Shown piece by piece: positions 1 through 8,563 of a stretch of DNA of 23,620 nucleotides. Each line of letters opens with the position of its first letter. The first letter of the stretch is position 1. The DNA is from an uncultured Lachnospiraceae bacterium. Lineage in GTDB: Bacteria > Bacillota > Clostridia > Lachnospirales > Lachnospiraceae. The position numbers and the translations under genes are program-made. The stretch spans positions 1-23,620 of the forward strand of contig CAJTSH010000044.1 in NCBI GenBank assembly GCA_910578885.1, in the 5' to 3' direction. Below the pieces are notes generated by a model. That model saw only the letters and a list, made by a program, of their open reading frames with translations, was not told where the DNA came from and did no database searches.

Positions 1-175
1 TGTTGTGGGGGAATACGCTGTATCCGGTATCCTGCTCTAGAGAGTAATTCCTTACCTCCTTGGTGATGGTCGTCCTGTCCCTTCCAAGCCTTTTCCCGAT
101 CTCCGTAAAAGTCAGGTGTTCCCTTAACCCGTTCTGTATCTCCAGCCGGTCCTCATAGTTTAAAAACTTTGCCAT
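1..175 (-). CDS. IS30-type transposase, N-terminal part (runs off window)
   Basis: The frame reads from ATG at 175 and is still open at base 1, so only the first 58 residues are seen. They begin MAKFLNYEDRLEIQNGL and continue with LTFTEIGKRLGRDRTTITKE, the helix-turn-helix (HTH_38 type) found at the N-terminus of IS30-family transposases, which binds the element's terminal repeats. A ribosome binding site GGAGAG lies 6 nt upstream of the ATG. The catalytic DDE domain would lie outside the window. The end of the insertion element must lie between 176 and about 380, upstream of purL's terminator, but I could not identify its terminal inverted repeat. Whether the element is intact cannot be judged here. 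Confidence 0.8.
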   Translation of the reverse strand, partial: MAKFLNYEDRLEIQNGLREHLTFTEIGKRLGRDRTTITKEVRNYSLEQDTGYSVFPHN

Positions 176-380
176 CTTCTCTCTCCTTCCCCCGCCGGCT
201 GTCCTGCTTCCACATAAAAACAGGAAGAACATCTCTGCTCCTCCCGTCTTTGTATCGTCACTTTCTCTATGATATTTTATTCTGTTTGTATCTGTCTTTC
301 CCCCTTGGACGGGAATCTCGGTTTACTATTGAGGAAAATGGGCAATCCCACAGCAACAAGTTCTTTTCTATGCTTCGAAA

Positions 381-420
381 AATGGTCTTGGAACAAGAAA
401 ATTCTCATTCCAAGATCATT
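381..420 (-). terminator. Terminator after purL, possibly bidirectional
   Basis: The 13-nt arms at 381-393 and 408-420 pair along their full length with one G-T wobble. On the minus strand the stem is followed by TTTTT, 8 nt beyond the purL stop codon. On the plus strand the same hairpin is followed by a T-rich run at 422-433, so it may also stop transcription coming from the left. Confidence 0.75.
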
Positions 421-427
421 CCTCTTT

Positions 428-3400
428 TTATTTAAAATAATTCACTCCGCTCTCAAACAGCTTCATATCCTGCTCTCCATAGATATTTACCGCTACCGAC
501 TTGCCGCGGCGCTCCGCATGCGCCATCTTACCGAGCACGCGTCCATCCGGACTGGTGATTCCTTCGATTGCCATATAGGAACCGTTTACATTCCACTCCT
601 CATCCATCGTTGGCACACCCGCTTCATTTACGTACTGGGTTGCCACCTGCCCGTTTTCAAACAGCTTATCCAGCCATTCCTTCGGTGCGACAAAGCGTCC
701 CTCTCCATGAGACGCCGGATTGCAGTATACCTTGCCTAGCTCTGCGCCCTGTAACCACGGAGATTTGTTCGTCACGACCTTCGTATAAACCATCTTGGAA
801 ATATGCCGTCCAATGGTATTGTAAGTCAATGTAGGCGAATCTGCCGTCTGCTGTGTAATTTCACCATACGGAACCAATCCAAGCTTAATCAATGCCTGGA
901 AACCATTACAGATACCAAGCGCCAGACCATCGCGCTCATTTAACAGCTTCGTTACCGCTTCCTTAATCTTTTCGTTCCGGAATGCGGTCGCAAAGAATTT
1001 CGCAGAGCCCTCCGGCTCGTCACCTGCGGAAAATCCGCCCGGACACATAATAATCTGTGCCTGACTGATTGCTTTCTCAAATTCGTCTACGGAATTTCGG
1101 ATATCCTCCGCCGTTAAATTCTTAAATACCTTCACAATGACATCCGCACCAGCATTCTCGAACGCCCTTGCACTGTCGTATTCGCAATTGGTTCCGGGAA
1201 ATACCGGAATGAACACGGTAGGCTTTGCGACTTTATTTTTGCAGACATAGATTTCCTTCGTATCATAAAGTCCAGTCTTTACCTCATCGGTCTCCGCAGC
1301 TGCTCTAGTCGGGAACACCTTCTCAAGAGTACCCGTCCACGCGCGCAGAGCCTCCTCCATCGGAATTACGGTTTCCCCATAGACAAACTTATGCTCATTA
1401 TTTACCGTACCGACTTCTGACACATTTACCGCAAGCCCCATTTCCTGCATAAGCGTACCGACTTCATCCGCTTTCTCTGTCAAAATCTCAGCCACGATAT
1501 TACCAAAGCCCGGTGCGAACATAGTATCCGTCGTCACATTATCCTTTACGGTCACGCCCAATTGATTTCCAAACGCCATCTTGCTGACTGCTGCCGCAAG
1601 TCCTTTGCCATCCAGCGCATATGCAGAAACAATCACGCCTTTTTGAATCAAAGCATGAATGGCGTCATATAACTTCATGACCTGTGCGTAATCGGGCAGG
1701 TCATATACATCCTTTTCAATGGAAAACAGCATGAGCTGATTGCCCGCAGCCTTTAATTCCGGCGTAATGATATCCTTCTCCTTTGCCACGTCTACCGCAA
1801 AGGAAACGAGTGTCGGCGGTACGTCAATCTCATTAAAGCTGCCCGACATAGAATCCTTTCCGCCGATAGAAGGAAGCCCGAATCCGATCTGCGCACTATA
1901 AGCGCCGAGCAATGCCGCTAACGGCTGGCTCCAACGGGACGGCTCTTCCGACATTCTGCGGAAATACTCCTGAAAGGTGAACCGGATTTTCTTATAGTCG
2001 CCGCCTGCCGTCACAATTCTGGATACGGATTCGAGTACGGCATAAACCGCACCGTGGTATGGGCTCCATGAAGATAAATACGGATTAAACCCATAGCTCA
2101 TCATGGTTACGGTATCACAGGTTCCGTCTGCAACCGGAAGCTTTGCGACCATGCTCTGTGTCTCGGTCAACTGGTAACGCCCGCCATACGGCATGTAAAC
2201 GCTGCCCGCTCCGATCGAGCCGTCGAACATCTCGACCAAGCCCTTCTGGGAACATACATTTAAGTCCGCAAGCGTCTTCAGCCACGCATCTTTGATATCC
2301 CCTCTTTCCAGAATAGGATGAGCAACTGCGTTACTTTCAATCTGTCTGAAATAATTCTTTTTCTCATCCGGCATGTCCACAGCAACGGTGGTTTCCTGAT
2401 GTGCGCCGTTGGTATCCAAAAAGGCTCTGGAAATATTTACAATCTCCTTGCCCCTCCATTCCAGAACAAGTCTTGGCTCCTCAGTTACAACCGCAACCTT
2501 CACCGCCTCCAGGTTCTCTTCGTTCGCATACTTCAAGAACTGTTCAACATCCTCCGGTGCAATGACAACTGCCATACGCTCCTGAGACTCGGAAATCGCA
2601 AGCTCCGTTCCGTCAAGTCCGGCATATTTCTTCGGAACCTTGTCCAGATTTACCCGCAATCCGTCTGCAAGCTCACCAATCGCTACCGATACGCCGCCCG
2701 CACCAAAATCGTTACATTTCTTAATGATTTTGCTGACTTCCTCTCTGCGGAACAATCTCTGGATTTTACGCTCTGTCGGAGGATTTCCTTTCTGAACCTC
2801 TGCGCCGCAGGTATCAATAGATTTCGTAGTGTGTGCCTTAGAGGAACCTGTTGCTCCGCCGCAGCCGTCGCGTCCGGTACGTCCGCCCAAAAGAATGATG
2901 ATATCTCCCGGGTCGGAGGTCAGTCTTTGCACTGCACGCCTCGGAGCCGCACCCATAACAGCGCCGATTTCCATTCTCTTCGCCACATAATCAGGATGGT
3001 ACACTTCCTTGACATAACCGGTCGCAAGTCCGATCTGGTTTCCGTAAGAGCTGTAACCGTGCGCAGCGCCTCTTACCAGCTTCTTCTGCGGCAGCTTGCC
3101 CTTCATGGTATCTTTCACGGATACGGTCGGATCTGCAGCGCCCGTTACACGCATTGCCTGATAGACATAGGTACGTCCCGACAGCGGATCACGGATTGCA
3201 CCGCCAAGACAGGTTGCCGCACCGCCGAACGGCTCAATCTCTGTCGGATGGTTATGCGTCTCATTCTTGAAATTTACCAGCCACTCTTCTGTCTTGCCGT
3301 CCACTTCTACCGGCACAACAATCGAGCACGCATTTATCTCATCCGACTCTTCCTGATCCTCTAATTTTCCCTCTTTTTTCAAACGCTTCATTGCCATCAG

Positions 3401-4252
3401 CGCAATATCCATGAGGCAGACAAATTTGTCGTCTCTTCCCTCATACAGCTTCTTATGGGTATCCAGATAATCCTGATACGTCTCTTCGATTGGCTTGCGG
3501 TAATATCCGTCTGCAAAAGCCACATCCTTAAGCTCGGTAGAAAACGTCGTATGGCGGCAGTGGTCGGACCAGTAAGTATCCAGCACACGAATCTCGGTCA
3601 TAGACGGATTCCGTTTCTCCTCGTTCAGGAAATAATTCTGAATATGCAGAAAGTCTTTAAATGTCATCGCCAGATTTAAGGAGTCATAAAGCTCCTTTAA
3701 CTCCGCCTCAGGCATGTCGATAAAATTCTCCTGCCCTGATATATTTTCAAAAATCAGAACATCTTTTGGCTCTTCAAATTCCTGCACCAGCGTAGCAGGC
3801 TTGTCCATCCCGGTCTCTCTCGAATCCACCGGATTGATGCAGTGCTCTTTGATTGCCGAAAGCATTGTATCATCAATTTCACCGTAAATTACATAAGTGG
3901 TAGCAGTTCGGATAATCGGCGCCTCGTCCTCTTTCAATAATTTCACGCACTGCTCGGCAGAATCCGCTCTCTGGTCAAACTGTCCCGGAAGATATTCCAC
4001 AGAAAATACCGTTCCTCCCTGCAGATCAATTTCTTCTTCGTAAACATCATCTACCGGCGGCTCGGAAAATACAGTCGCCAGCGCTTTTTTATAGACATCC
4101 TCGGAAATGTTTTCAATATCGTAACGGATCAGTACCCGAACATCGGTCACCGTTTTAATCCCGAGGTAACTTTTGATTTCAGACTGCAGCTCTTTTGCCG
4201 CTACTGCATATGCTTTTTTCTTCTCTACATATACTCTTCTTACATTGCTCAT
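428..4252 (-). CDS. purL: Phosphoribosylformylglycinamidine (FGAM) synthase, single-chain
   Basis: Catalyses the fourth step of de novo purine synthesis in the cytoplasm: FGAR + glutamine + ATP to FGAM + glutamate. At 1274 aa it is the long form, with the amidinotransferase and glutaminase fused, unlike the split PurS/PurL/PurQ of Bacillus. Visible motifs are DHCRHTTF (about residue 230), NETHNHPTEIEPFGGAATC and the GGKDSMSG ATP-site loop. The C-terminal class I glutaminase carries FPGTNCEYD, nucleophile Cys in LGICNGFQ and the His/Glu pair in NPASHGEGRF. The frame is open 12 codons further upstream, but the start at 4252 is preceded by AGGAGG at 7-nt spacing and gives the expected MSNVRRVYVEKK. 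It appears monocistronic, with its own promoter and terminator. No purine riboswitch fits in the roughly 55-nt leader. Confidence 0.97.
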   Translation of the reverse strand: MSNVRRVYVEKKKAYAVAAKELQSEIKSYLGIKTVTDVRVLIRYDIENISEDVYKKALATVFSEPPVDDVYEEEIDLQGGTVFSVEYLPGQFDQRADSAEQCVKLLKEDEAPIIRTATTYVIYGEIDDTMLSAIKEHCINPVDSRETGMDKPATLVQEFEEPKDVLIFENISGQENFIDMPEAELKELYDSLNLAMTFKDFLHIQNYFLNEEKRNPSMTEIRVLDTYWSDHCRHTTFSTELKDVAFADGYYRKPIEETYQDYLDTHKKLYEGRDDKFVCLMDIALMAMKRLKKEGKLEDQEESDEINACSIVVPVEVDGKTEEWLVNFKNETHNHPTEIEPFGGAATCLGGAIRDPLSGRTYVYQAMRVTGAADPTVSVKDTMKGKLPQKKLVRGAAHGYSSYGNQIGLATGYVKEVYHPDYVAKRMEIGAVMGAAPRRAVQRLTSDPGDIIILLGGRTGRDGCGGATGSSKAHTTKSIDTCGAEVQKGNPPTERKIQRLFRREEVSKIIKKCNDFGAGGVSVAIGELADGLRVNLDKVPKKYAGLDGTELAISESQERMAVVIAPEDVEQFLKYANEENLEAVKVAVVTEEPRLVLEWRGKEIVNISRAFLDTNGAHQETTVAVDMPDEKKNYFRQIESNAVAHPILERGDIKDAWLKTLADLNVCSQKGLVEMFDGSIGAGSVYMPYGGRYQLTETQSMVAKLPVADGTCDTVTMMSYGFNPYLSSWSPYHGAVYAVLESVSRIVTAGGDYKKIRFTFQEYFRRMSEEPSRWSQPLAALLGAYSAQIGFGLPSIGGKDSMSGSFNEIDVPPTLVSFAVDVAKEKDIITPELKAAGNQLMLFSIEKDVYDLPDYAQVMKLYDAIHALIQKGVIVSAYALDGKGLAAAVSKMAFGNQLGVTVKDNVTTDTMFAPGFGNIVAEILTEKADEVGTLMQEMGLAVNVSEVGTVNNEHKFVYGETVIPMEEALRAWTGTLEKVFPTRAAAETDEVKTGLYDTKEIYVCKNKVAKPTVFIPVFPGTNCEYDSARAFENAGADVIVKVFKNLTAEDIRNSVDEFEKAISQAQIIMCPGGFSAGDEPEGSAKFFATAFRNEKIKEAVTKLLNERDGLALGICNGFQALIKLGLVPYGEITQQTADSPTLTYNTIGRHISKMVYTKVVTNKSPWLQGAELGKVYCNPASHGEGRFVAPKEWLDKLFENGQVATQYVNEAGVPTMDEEWNVNGSYMAIEGITSPDGRVLGKMAHAERRGKSVAVNIYGEQDMKLFESGVNYFK

Positions 4253-4314
4253 AGAAAATCCTCCTGCGTTTTCTGTGTCATAGCCCATACGGGCGGTATA
4301 AATGCATTTCCTTG

Positions 4315-4323
4315 ATTATATCA
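4315..4323 (-). promoter_or_regulatory. Extended -10 promoter of purL
   Basis: On the minus strand TGATATAAT is a perfect TGnTATAAT extended -10. The -35 region is weak (TTAGGA, 18-bp spacing), as is usual for extended -10 promoters. Transcription would start near 4308, giving a leader of about 55 nt. Confidence 0.6.
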
Positions 4324-4387
4324 TATCCAACTTCATTCTCCTAATAATTATATTTAATTTAATTTATAAGATTATCTAATTTATAAA

Positions 4388-4825
4388 TTGACAATCATAA
4401 GCGGTATTTCTATTAATTATCTTAGACGTAACACTCCCCTTAAGTTAAAAAGAAAAATTACAGAGGTTGTACTGGGCATTAGTGCAGGTACAATGAACAG
4501 TGCTGATATTGTCTACGCACAGCCCGAGTTAGAAGGAGAATCTATAGATTCCGCATATCAGAGATTTCTTCGGGGGTTGGATTTGACAAAATGTATGATT
4601 ATTCCGCATTATCAAGACATCAAAAATCAAATATTAGATGAAAAAAGATTGTTCGAGGATATTACTTATCCGGACAGTTATGGTCAAAAATTTTATGCCC
4701 TTCCAGACGGAAGCTATTTATATTCCAAAAACGGAGTTGAAAAAATATACGGCGAAGCATATCTGATTGAAGATGGAAATTGTGTTAAGATATGTTCTGA
4801 CGGAGAAGAGACAACATTAAATTGA
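4388..4825 (+). pseudogene. Peptidase E / type 1 glutamine amidotransferase-like, N-terminally truncated
   Basis: The frame encodes up to 145 residues matching only the C-terminal part of the peptidase S51 (peptidase E-like) family. It keeps the nucleophile-elbow motif GISAGTMN with its Ser, the MIIPHYQD segment, and the typical tail (RLFEDITYPDS, LPDGSYLY). Family members run to about 220-240 aa, so roughly the first 100 residues, including the Rossmann-like N-terminal half, are missing. The only in-frame start is a TTG at 4388 with no ribosome binding site, and the first 30 residues look like eroded coding sequence. That TTG overlaps a chance TTGACA with a TATTAA 17 bp downstream. I call it a decaying remnant, unlikely to make an active enzyme. 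Confidence 0.75.
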
Positions 4826-4908
4826 ATTGCTAAAAACAACCGCCCAGTATCTAAAAAGGCTGTAATCCGGTAGGAATACTATACCCCAATAAGCGGAAAG
4901 CAGAATCC

Positions 4909-4943
4909 GAAAAATCGCCGCAAAAGTATTATCTCCTGCGGCG
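4909..4943 (-). terminator. Terminator of the toxin-antitoxin operon
   Basis: Perfect 7-bp GC-only arms (CGCCGCA at 4937-4943 read on the minus strand, TGCGGCG at 4916-4922) are followed by ATTTTTC. It lies 8 nt past the toxin stop codon. Confidence 0.75.
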
Positions 4944-4950
4944 GCGGAAA

Positions 4951-5232
4951 TCATTTGCCAAAAAGATCTCTGTGTGTTCCAGTACGGGACAATGTCAGCA
5001 CCAGCATATCCTCCTCAATCCGGTAAATGAGAAGCCAGTCCGGCTGGATGTGACATTCCCTGTGCCCCGCCCAGCCGCCGGTCAGCTCATGGTCATTGTT
5101 TTTTTCCGGCAGCGTCTCCCCCCGTGACAAAGCCCGGATAATATCATCCAACAAGTCAATGTTTAGGTTTCGTTTGATTGCCAGTTTGTAATCTTTTTTA
5201 AATTTTGTGGTCCAGACAATATCACGCTTCAT
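4951..5232 (-). CDS. YafQ-type RelE/ParE-superfamily toxin
   Basis: A 93-aa protein of the YafQ family, ribosome-dependent mRNA endonucleases that cleave mRNA in the A site. The C-terminal active-site pattern is complete: GHRECHIQPDWLLIYRI followed by LSRTGTHRDLF, giving His48, His61, Asp65, Trp66, Arg83 and His87, which correspond to the residues needed for E. coli YafQ activity. The start ATG overlaps the antitoxin stop by 4 nt (ATGA), so the pair is translationally coupled and made antitoxin first. The gene is followed by its own terminator. The toxin looks intact. The functional assignment rests on family motifs; the cleavage specificity is not predictable from sequence. Confidence 0.92.
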   Translation of the reverse strand: MKRDIVWTTKFKKDYKLAIKRNLNIDLLDDIIRALSRGETLPEKNNDHELTGGWAGHRECHIQPDWLLIYRIEEDMLVLTLSRTGTHRDLFGK

Positions 5233-5504
5233 CTTTTCAGCTCCCGGAGAGCTTCCTCCACATCAGAATAATGCTTCACGTCCGGATCATGCGCAATGCG
5301 TTCCGCTTCCAGCATAGCCGCAATGGTTTCCCTGTTTGGCTGCTCCAACTTCACGTCAAATGGAAAACCACCGACGCGGAGAGACTGACGCAGGAAAACG
5401 TTGATAGCGGTGGTAAGGTTCATACCCAATTCACTGTACAGGCTCTCACACTGTTTTTTGATGTCGCTGTCCATGCGGACGCTGAAATTTGTTGTAGATG
5501 CCAT
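5229..5504 (-). CDS. RelB/DinJ-family antitoxin
   Basis: A 91-aa protein with an N-terminal ribbon-helix-helix (TTNFSVRMDSDIKKQCESLY, then LGMNLTTAINVFLRQSL), as in RelB/DinJ antitoxins. The C-terminal half (from about residue 55) is acidic and would wrap the toxin. The family neutralises the toxin by binding it and represses its own operon through the RHH domain. The ribosome binding site AAAGGGG lies about 7 nt before the ATG. A strong promoter with a palindrome between -35 and -10 lies 35-63 nt upstream of the start codon, in line with autoregulation. The partner is the YafQ-type toxin directly downstream. Confidence 0.92.
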   Translation of the reverse strand: MASTTNFSVRMDSDIKKQCESLYSELGMNLTTAINVFLRQSLRVGGFPFDVKLEQPNRETIAAMLEAERIAHDPDVKHYSDVEEALRELKR

Positions 5505-5538
5505 AATATCAACCCCTTTCGTTTGTCATTGCACTTAT

Positions 5539-5567
5539 AGTATATGCGATTTGCAATGCAAAATCAA
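5539..5567 (-). promoter_or_regulatory. Promoter and operator of the toxin-antitoxin operon
   Basis: On the minus strand: -35 TTGATT (5562-5567), a 17-bp spacer, -10 TATACT (5539-5544). The spacer holds TTTGCATTGCAAA (5550-5562), a perfect palindrome of 6+1+6 bp. Its place between the two promoter boxes suggests the RelB dimer or the toxin-antitoxin complex binds here; the binding is inferred. Confidence 0.7.
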
Positions 5568-5599
5568 CTCAATAGACAGAAAAATCGAACTCTGTCTGC

Positions 5600-5731
5600 C
5601 AGCAGCAATACATATCTAACGCATCGGTGTATGCGAAGTCATGCATGAGCTTTCCGATTGGTGTATCTCCACGATAAGCGCCGTTTACGTACAGTATATA
5701 CGAGCCATCTTCAAATTTTTCCACATCCGGC
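5600..5731 (-). pseudogene. Fragment of Rpn/PD-(D/E)XK nuclease family transposase
   Basis: Read on the minus strand, this stretch encodes KFEDGSYILYVNGAYRGD followed by TPIGKLMHDF and TDALDMY. This is the conserved C-terminal segment of the Rpn family of recombination-promoting nucleases/putative transposases common in Lachnospiraceae. There is no start codon, no nuclease active site and no C-terminal extension, so only a 40-45 residue scrap remains. It lies between the LRR gene's 3' end and the toxin-antitoxin promoter and marks the site of an old insertion or deletion. Confidence 0.65.
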
Positions 5732-5750
5732 AAAAGAAGCAAGGACGGCA

Positions 5751-5768
5751 GACGCCATTTGGCGCGTC
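5751..5768 (-). terminator. Weak hairpin after the LRR gene
   Basis: GACGCC pairs with GGCG(C)GTC around an ATTT loop, with one bulged base, 6 nt past the LRR gene stop. On the minus strand only interrupted T runs follow, so termination here would be inefficient. Confidence 0.3.
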
Positions 5769-5773
5769 AGCAT

Positions 5774-8563
5774 TTACTTCTTAACATTACCGCCCGATTT
5801 TGCCGCACTCCATGCGCCATACAGCGTTTCCTTGCCAGATTTCTTATAACTGCGAACTCTCGCATAATACTTCCTACCTGTTTTTAACTTTGTGAAAGTG
5901 TAGGATGTCTTTGATAGGTTCTTGGATTTCACATTTCCCTTGAATTTCTTATCCGTGCTTATCTGTACCTGATACCCTGACGCCCTCTTATCCTTCGACC
6001 ACTTTACAGTCAGCTTCCTGCCCTTTACTGCTTTTGCCTGCTTCAAGGACTGCTTCTTCGGTCTTACCTTGACCGTCACCTTCTTGGATGCTTCCCCCGC
6101 CTTGATGGTTATGGTCGCAATCCCGGTATTCCTGACAGTTACCTTCCCGGTTTCCTTATCCACGGCGGCAATCTTCGGGTTGGAGCTTGAAAATTCCATC
6201 TTGCTCCCCGATGAAGCAGTGATTTTGAATGGCTTTACGCCGTATGCGATCTTATACAAGGTTTTCTTGCAGGTAATGGATGTATCCGGCTGTCCTTCCG
6301 CTTTTACTATCGTAAAACCAACCGTCTTGCTTCCCGTATAACAGCCTTGTCCTGTGACAGTTATCATAGCGGTTCCTGCATCCGTATTGTTTCTGTAAGC
6401 AACTGTGTAATCCGTGTTGAAAACCAATTTTTTCCCATCTAATGTCACGGTTACGGATGGAGTCTTTGGCTTTCCGTCATAGAGATAGCTGGTCTTTTCC
6501 AATGTTATGCCTGCCCCTGAGATATCGTTTTTGTCATTGCCGCCCCCAGATAATTCCCAATCCGAACTCAAGAGGAAGGTAAGACCATACCCTTTTGCGT
6601 AGCGTTCTGCTTCCGAGCCACTTGTGCCGTAGATGATAAAATCAGTCATTTCTTCATGCTCACCATCATCACTCCTAAAGCAGCCAAGCGCTTGGAGGCT
6701 GATACTTGTCACACTATCGGGAATGACCGCTCCCGTCAAGCCAATACAGTCATAAAATGCATACATTCCAATACTCGTTACGCTGTCGGGGATGACCATC
6801 ACTCCCATCAAACCGCTACAGCCATAAAATGCACGATCTACGATACTCGTCACACCATTTGGGATAACTGTATTCTTACAGCCGCAGATAAGCGTATTGC
6901 TTTCACTTTCAATAAGTGCATTACAGCCTTTCCTACTGTCATATTTGGGATTTCCTTCGTCTACCATTATGCTTTCTAAACTGCTGCAGTCAGAAAATAC
7001 ACCTATTCCGATACTCGTCACGCTACTAGGAATGGTCACTCCCGTTAAGCCTTTACAGCCATAAAATGCGCCCCATCCAATACTCGTCACGCTATCAGAG
7101 ATGATCACTCCCGTCAAGCCGGTGCAGTAAGAAAATGCCTCCATTCCGATACTCTCCACGCTATCGGGAATGGTCACTCCCGTTAAGCCACTACAGCCAT
7201 AAAATGCAGAATTTCCAATACTCGTCACGCTATCGGGGATGTCCATCACTCCCGTTAAACCACTGCAGCCATCAAATGCAGAAGCCCCGATGCTCGTCAC
7301 GCTATCGGGGATAACCGTATTCTTACAGCCAAAGATAAGCATATTGCTTTCACTTCCAATAACCGCATTACAGCTATTCCTGCTGTCGTACTGAGGATTT
7401 CCTTCTTCTATCCTTATGCTTTCTAATCCACTGCATCCAGAAAACGCATCCACTCCAATACTCGTCACGCTACTGGGAATTGTTACTTCTGTTAAACCGC
7501 TGCAGCCAGAAAATGCGAACCTATCAATACTCGTCACACTATTTGGGATAGTCACTCCCGTTAAACTGCTGCAACTAAATGCGCCCCATCCTATACTTGT
7601 CACACTATCGGGAATAACTGTATTCTTACACCCATAGATAAGCGTATTGCTTTCACTTTCAATAAGCGCATTACAATTTCCCCTGCTGTCATATTTGGGA
7701 TTTTCTTCTTCTACCAATATGCTTTCCAAGCTTCTGCAGTCAGAAAATGCATGATCTCCGATACTCGTCACACTACTAGGGATAGTCACTCCAGTCAACC
7801 CTCTGCAATAAGCAAATGCCTGCCATCCTATACTTGTCACGCTATCAGGAATGATCACTTCCATTAAGCCACTACAGTACTCAAATGCCCTATATCCGAT
7901 ACTCGTCACGCCATCGGGGATGATTACTACTCCTGTCAAACCTCTGCAACTAGAAAATGCAGACGCTCCGATACTTGTCACGCTATCAGGAATGATCAAA
8001 CCCGTCAAATCACTACAACCACAAAATGCACTGTCCCCGATGCTCGTCACACCATCGGGAATAATCACTTCCGTCAAACCACTGCGTCCAAAAAATGCAG
8101 ACGCTCCAATACTTGTCACACTATTGGGGATAACCGTATTCTTACAGCCAAAGACAAGCGTATTGCTTCCACTTTCAATAAGTGCATTACAGCCATTCCT
8201 GCTGTCGTATCGGGGATTTTCCTCGTCTACCATTATGCGTTCTAAGCCGCTGCAGTTAGCAAATGTATAACCAGCGATACTCGTCACACTGCGGGGGATA
8301 GTCACTCCCGTTATGCCGCTACAGCCATAAAACGCAGCCCATTTTATACTCGTCACTTCCTTCCCATCTATCTCTGCCGGAATCACAATATCTCCGCCAC
8401 TTCCTGCATACCCTGTAATTTCCACACTATTTCCATCTTCATTCACCTCATATTTAAAATCCCCTGATACCGCCGCTTTCACCTCAAGTCCATAACTTGG
8501 CACGCATGACAGCGCTACCGCCATTGCTAGCAGAACCGCCAGCAGCTTTCTCCATCTTTTCAT
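5774..8563 (-). CDS. Secreted BspA-type leucine-rich repeat protein
   Basis: A 929-aa protein with a clear signal peptide (MKRWRKLLAVLLAMAVALS, cleavage likely after VKA, near residue 31). About 19 BspA/LRR_5 units follow, built on VTSIGxxAFxxCxGLTxVxIPDS with a period near 23 residues. At four places the units are replaced by a longer block carrying YDSRxxCNALIES and GCKNTVIP. After the LRRs come a bacterial surface repeat (TLEKTSYLYDGKPKTPSVTV), a Big_2-like Ig domain (SSSNPKIAAVDKETGKVTV) and a fibronectin III-like domain ending SGGNVKK. There is no LPXTG motif or C-terminal membrane segment, so it is probably released or non-covalently bound. GGAGG lies 9 nt before the ATG. BspA-like proteins are linked to adhesion; the ligand here is unknown. 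Confidence 0.9.
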   Translation of the reverse strand: MKRWRKLLAVLLAMAVALSCVPSYGLEVKAAVSGDFKYEVNEDGNSVEITGYAGSGGDIVIPAEIDGKEVTSIKWAAFYGCSGITGVTIPRSVTSIAGYTFANCSGLERIMVDEENPRYDSRNGCNALIESGSNTLVFGCKNTVIPNSVTSIGASAFFGRSGLTEVIIPDGVTSIGDSAFCGCSDLTGLIIPDSVTSIGASAFSSCRGLTGVVIIPDGVTSIGYRAFEYCSGLMEVIIPDSVTSIGWQAFAYCRGLTGVTIPSSVTSIGDHAFSDCRSLESILVEEENPKYDSRGNCNALIESESNTLIYGCKNTVIPDSVTSIGWGAFSCSSLTGVTIPNSVTSIDRFAFSGCSGLTEVTIPSSVTSIGVDAFSGCSGLESIRIEEGNPQYDSRNSCNAVIGSESNMLIFGCKNTVIPDSVTSIGASAFDGCSGLTGVMDIPDSVTSIGNSAFYGCSGLTGVTIPDSVESIGMEAFSYCTGLTGVIISDSVTSIGWGAFYGCKGLTGVTIPSSVTSIGIGVFSDCSSLESIMVDEGNPKYDSRKGCNALIESESNTLICGCKNTVIPNGVTSIVDRAFYGCSGLMGVMVIPDSVTSIGMYAFYDCIGLTGAVIPDSVTSISLQALGCFRSDDGEHEEMTDFIIYGTSGSEAERYAKGYGLTFLLSSDWELSGGGNDKNDISGAGITLEKTSYLYDGKPKTPSVTVTLDGKKLVFNTDYTVAYRNNTDAGTAMITVTGQGCYTGSKTVGFTIVKAEGQPDTSITCKKTLYKIAYGVKPFKITASSGSKMEFSSSNPKIAAVDKETGKVTVRNTGIATITIKAGEASKKVTVKVRPKKQSLKQAKAVKGRKLTVKWSKDKRASGYQVQISTDKKFKGNVKSKNLSKTSYTFTKLKTGRKYYARVRSYKKSGKETLYGAWSAAKSGGNVKK

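Noticed and set aside
176..380. Terminal inverted repeat of the IS30-type element
   Set aside because: No sequence here could be matched to a partner, since the other end lies outside the window.
269..739. 156-codon plus-strand frame spanning the purL terminator and 3' end
   Set aside because: It overlaps purL antisense, with no ribosome binding site and no family resemblance.
2318..3364. 348-codon open frame on the plus strand inside purL
   Set aside because: It lies entirely opposite a highly conserved purL, has no recognisable domain and an amino-acid make-up typical of antisense reading.
4253..4320. Possible purine riboswitch before purL
   Set aside because: The predicted leader is only about 55 nt and shows none of the conserved three-way junction bases.
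5774..5850. Sortase anchor on the LRR protein
   Set aside because: The C-terminus ends SGGNVKK with no LPXTG motif, hydrophobic segment or charged tail.
6700..8350. Regularly spaced short DNA repeats resembling a CRISPR array
   Set aside because: They are the coding repeats of the LRR protein: spacing follows the 23-residue unit, and both repeat and spacer are in frame and similar to each other.
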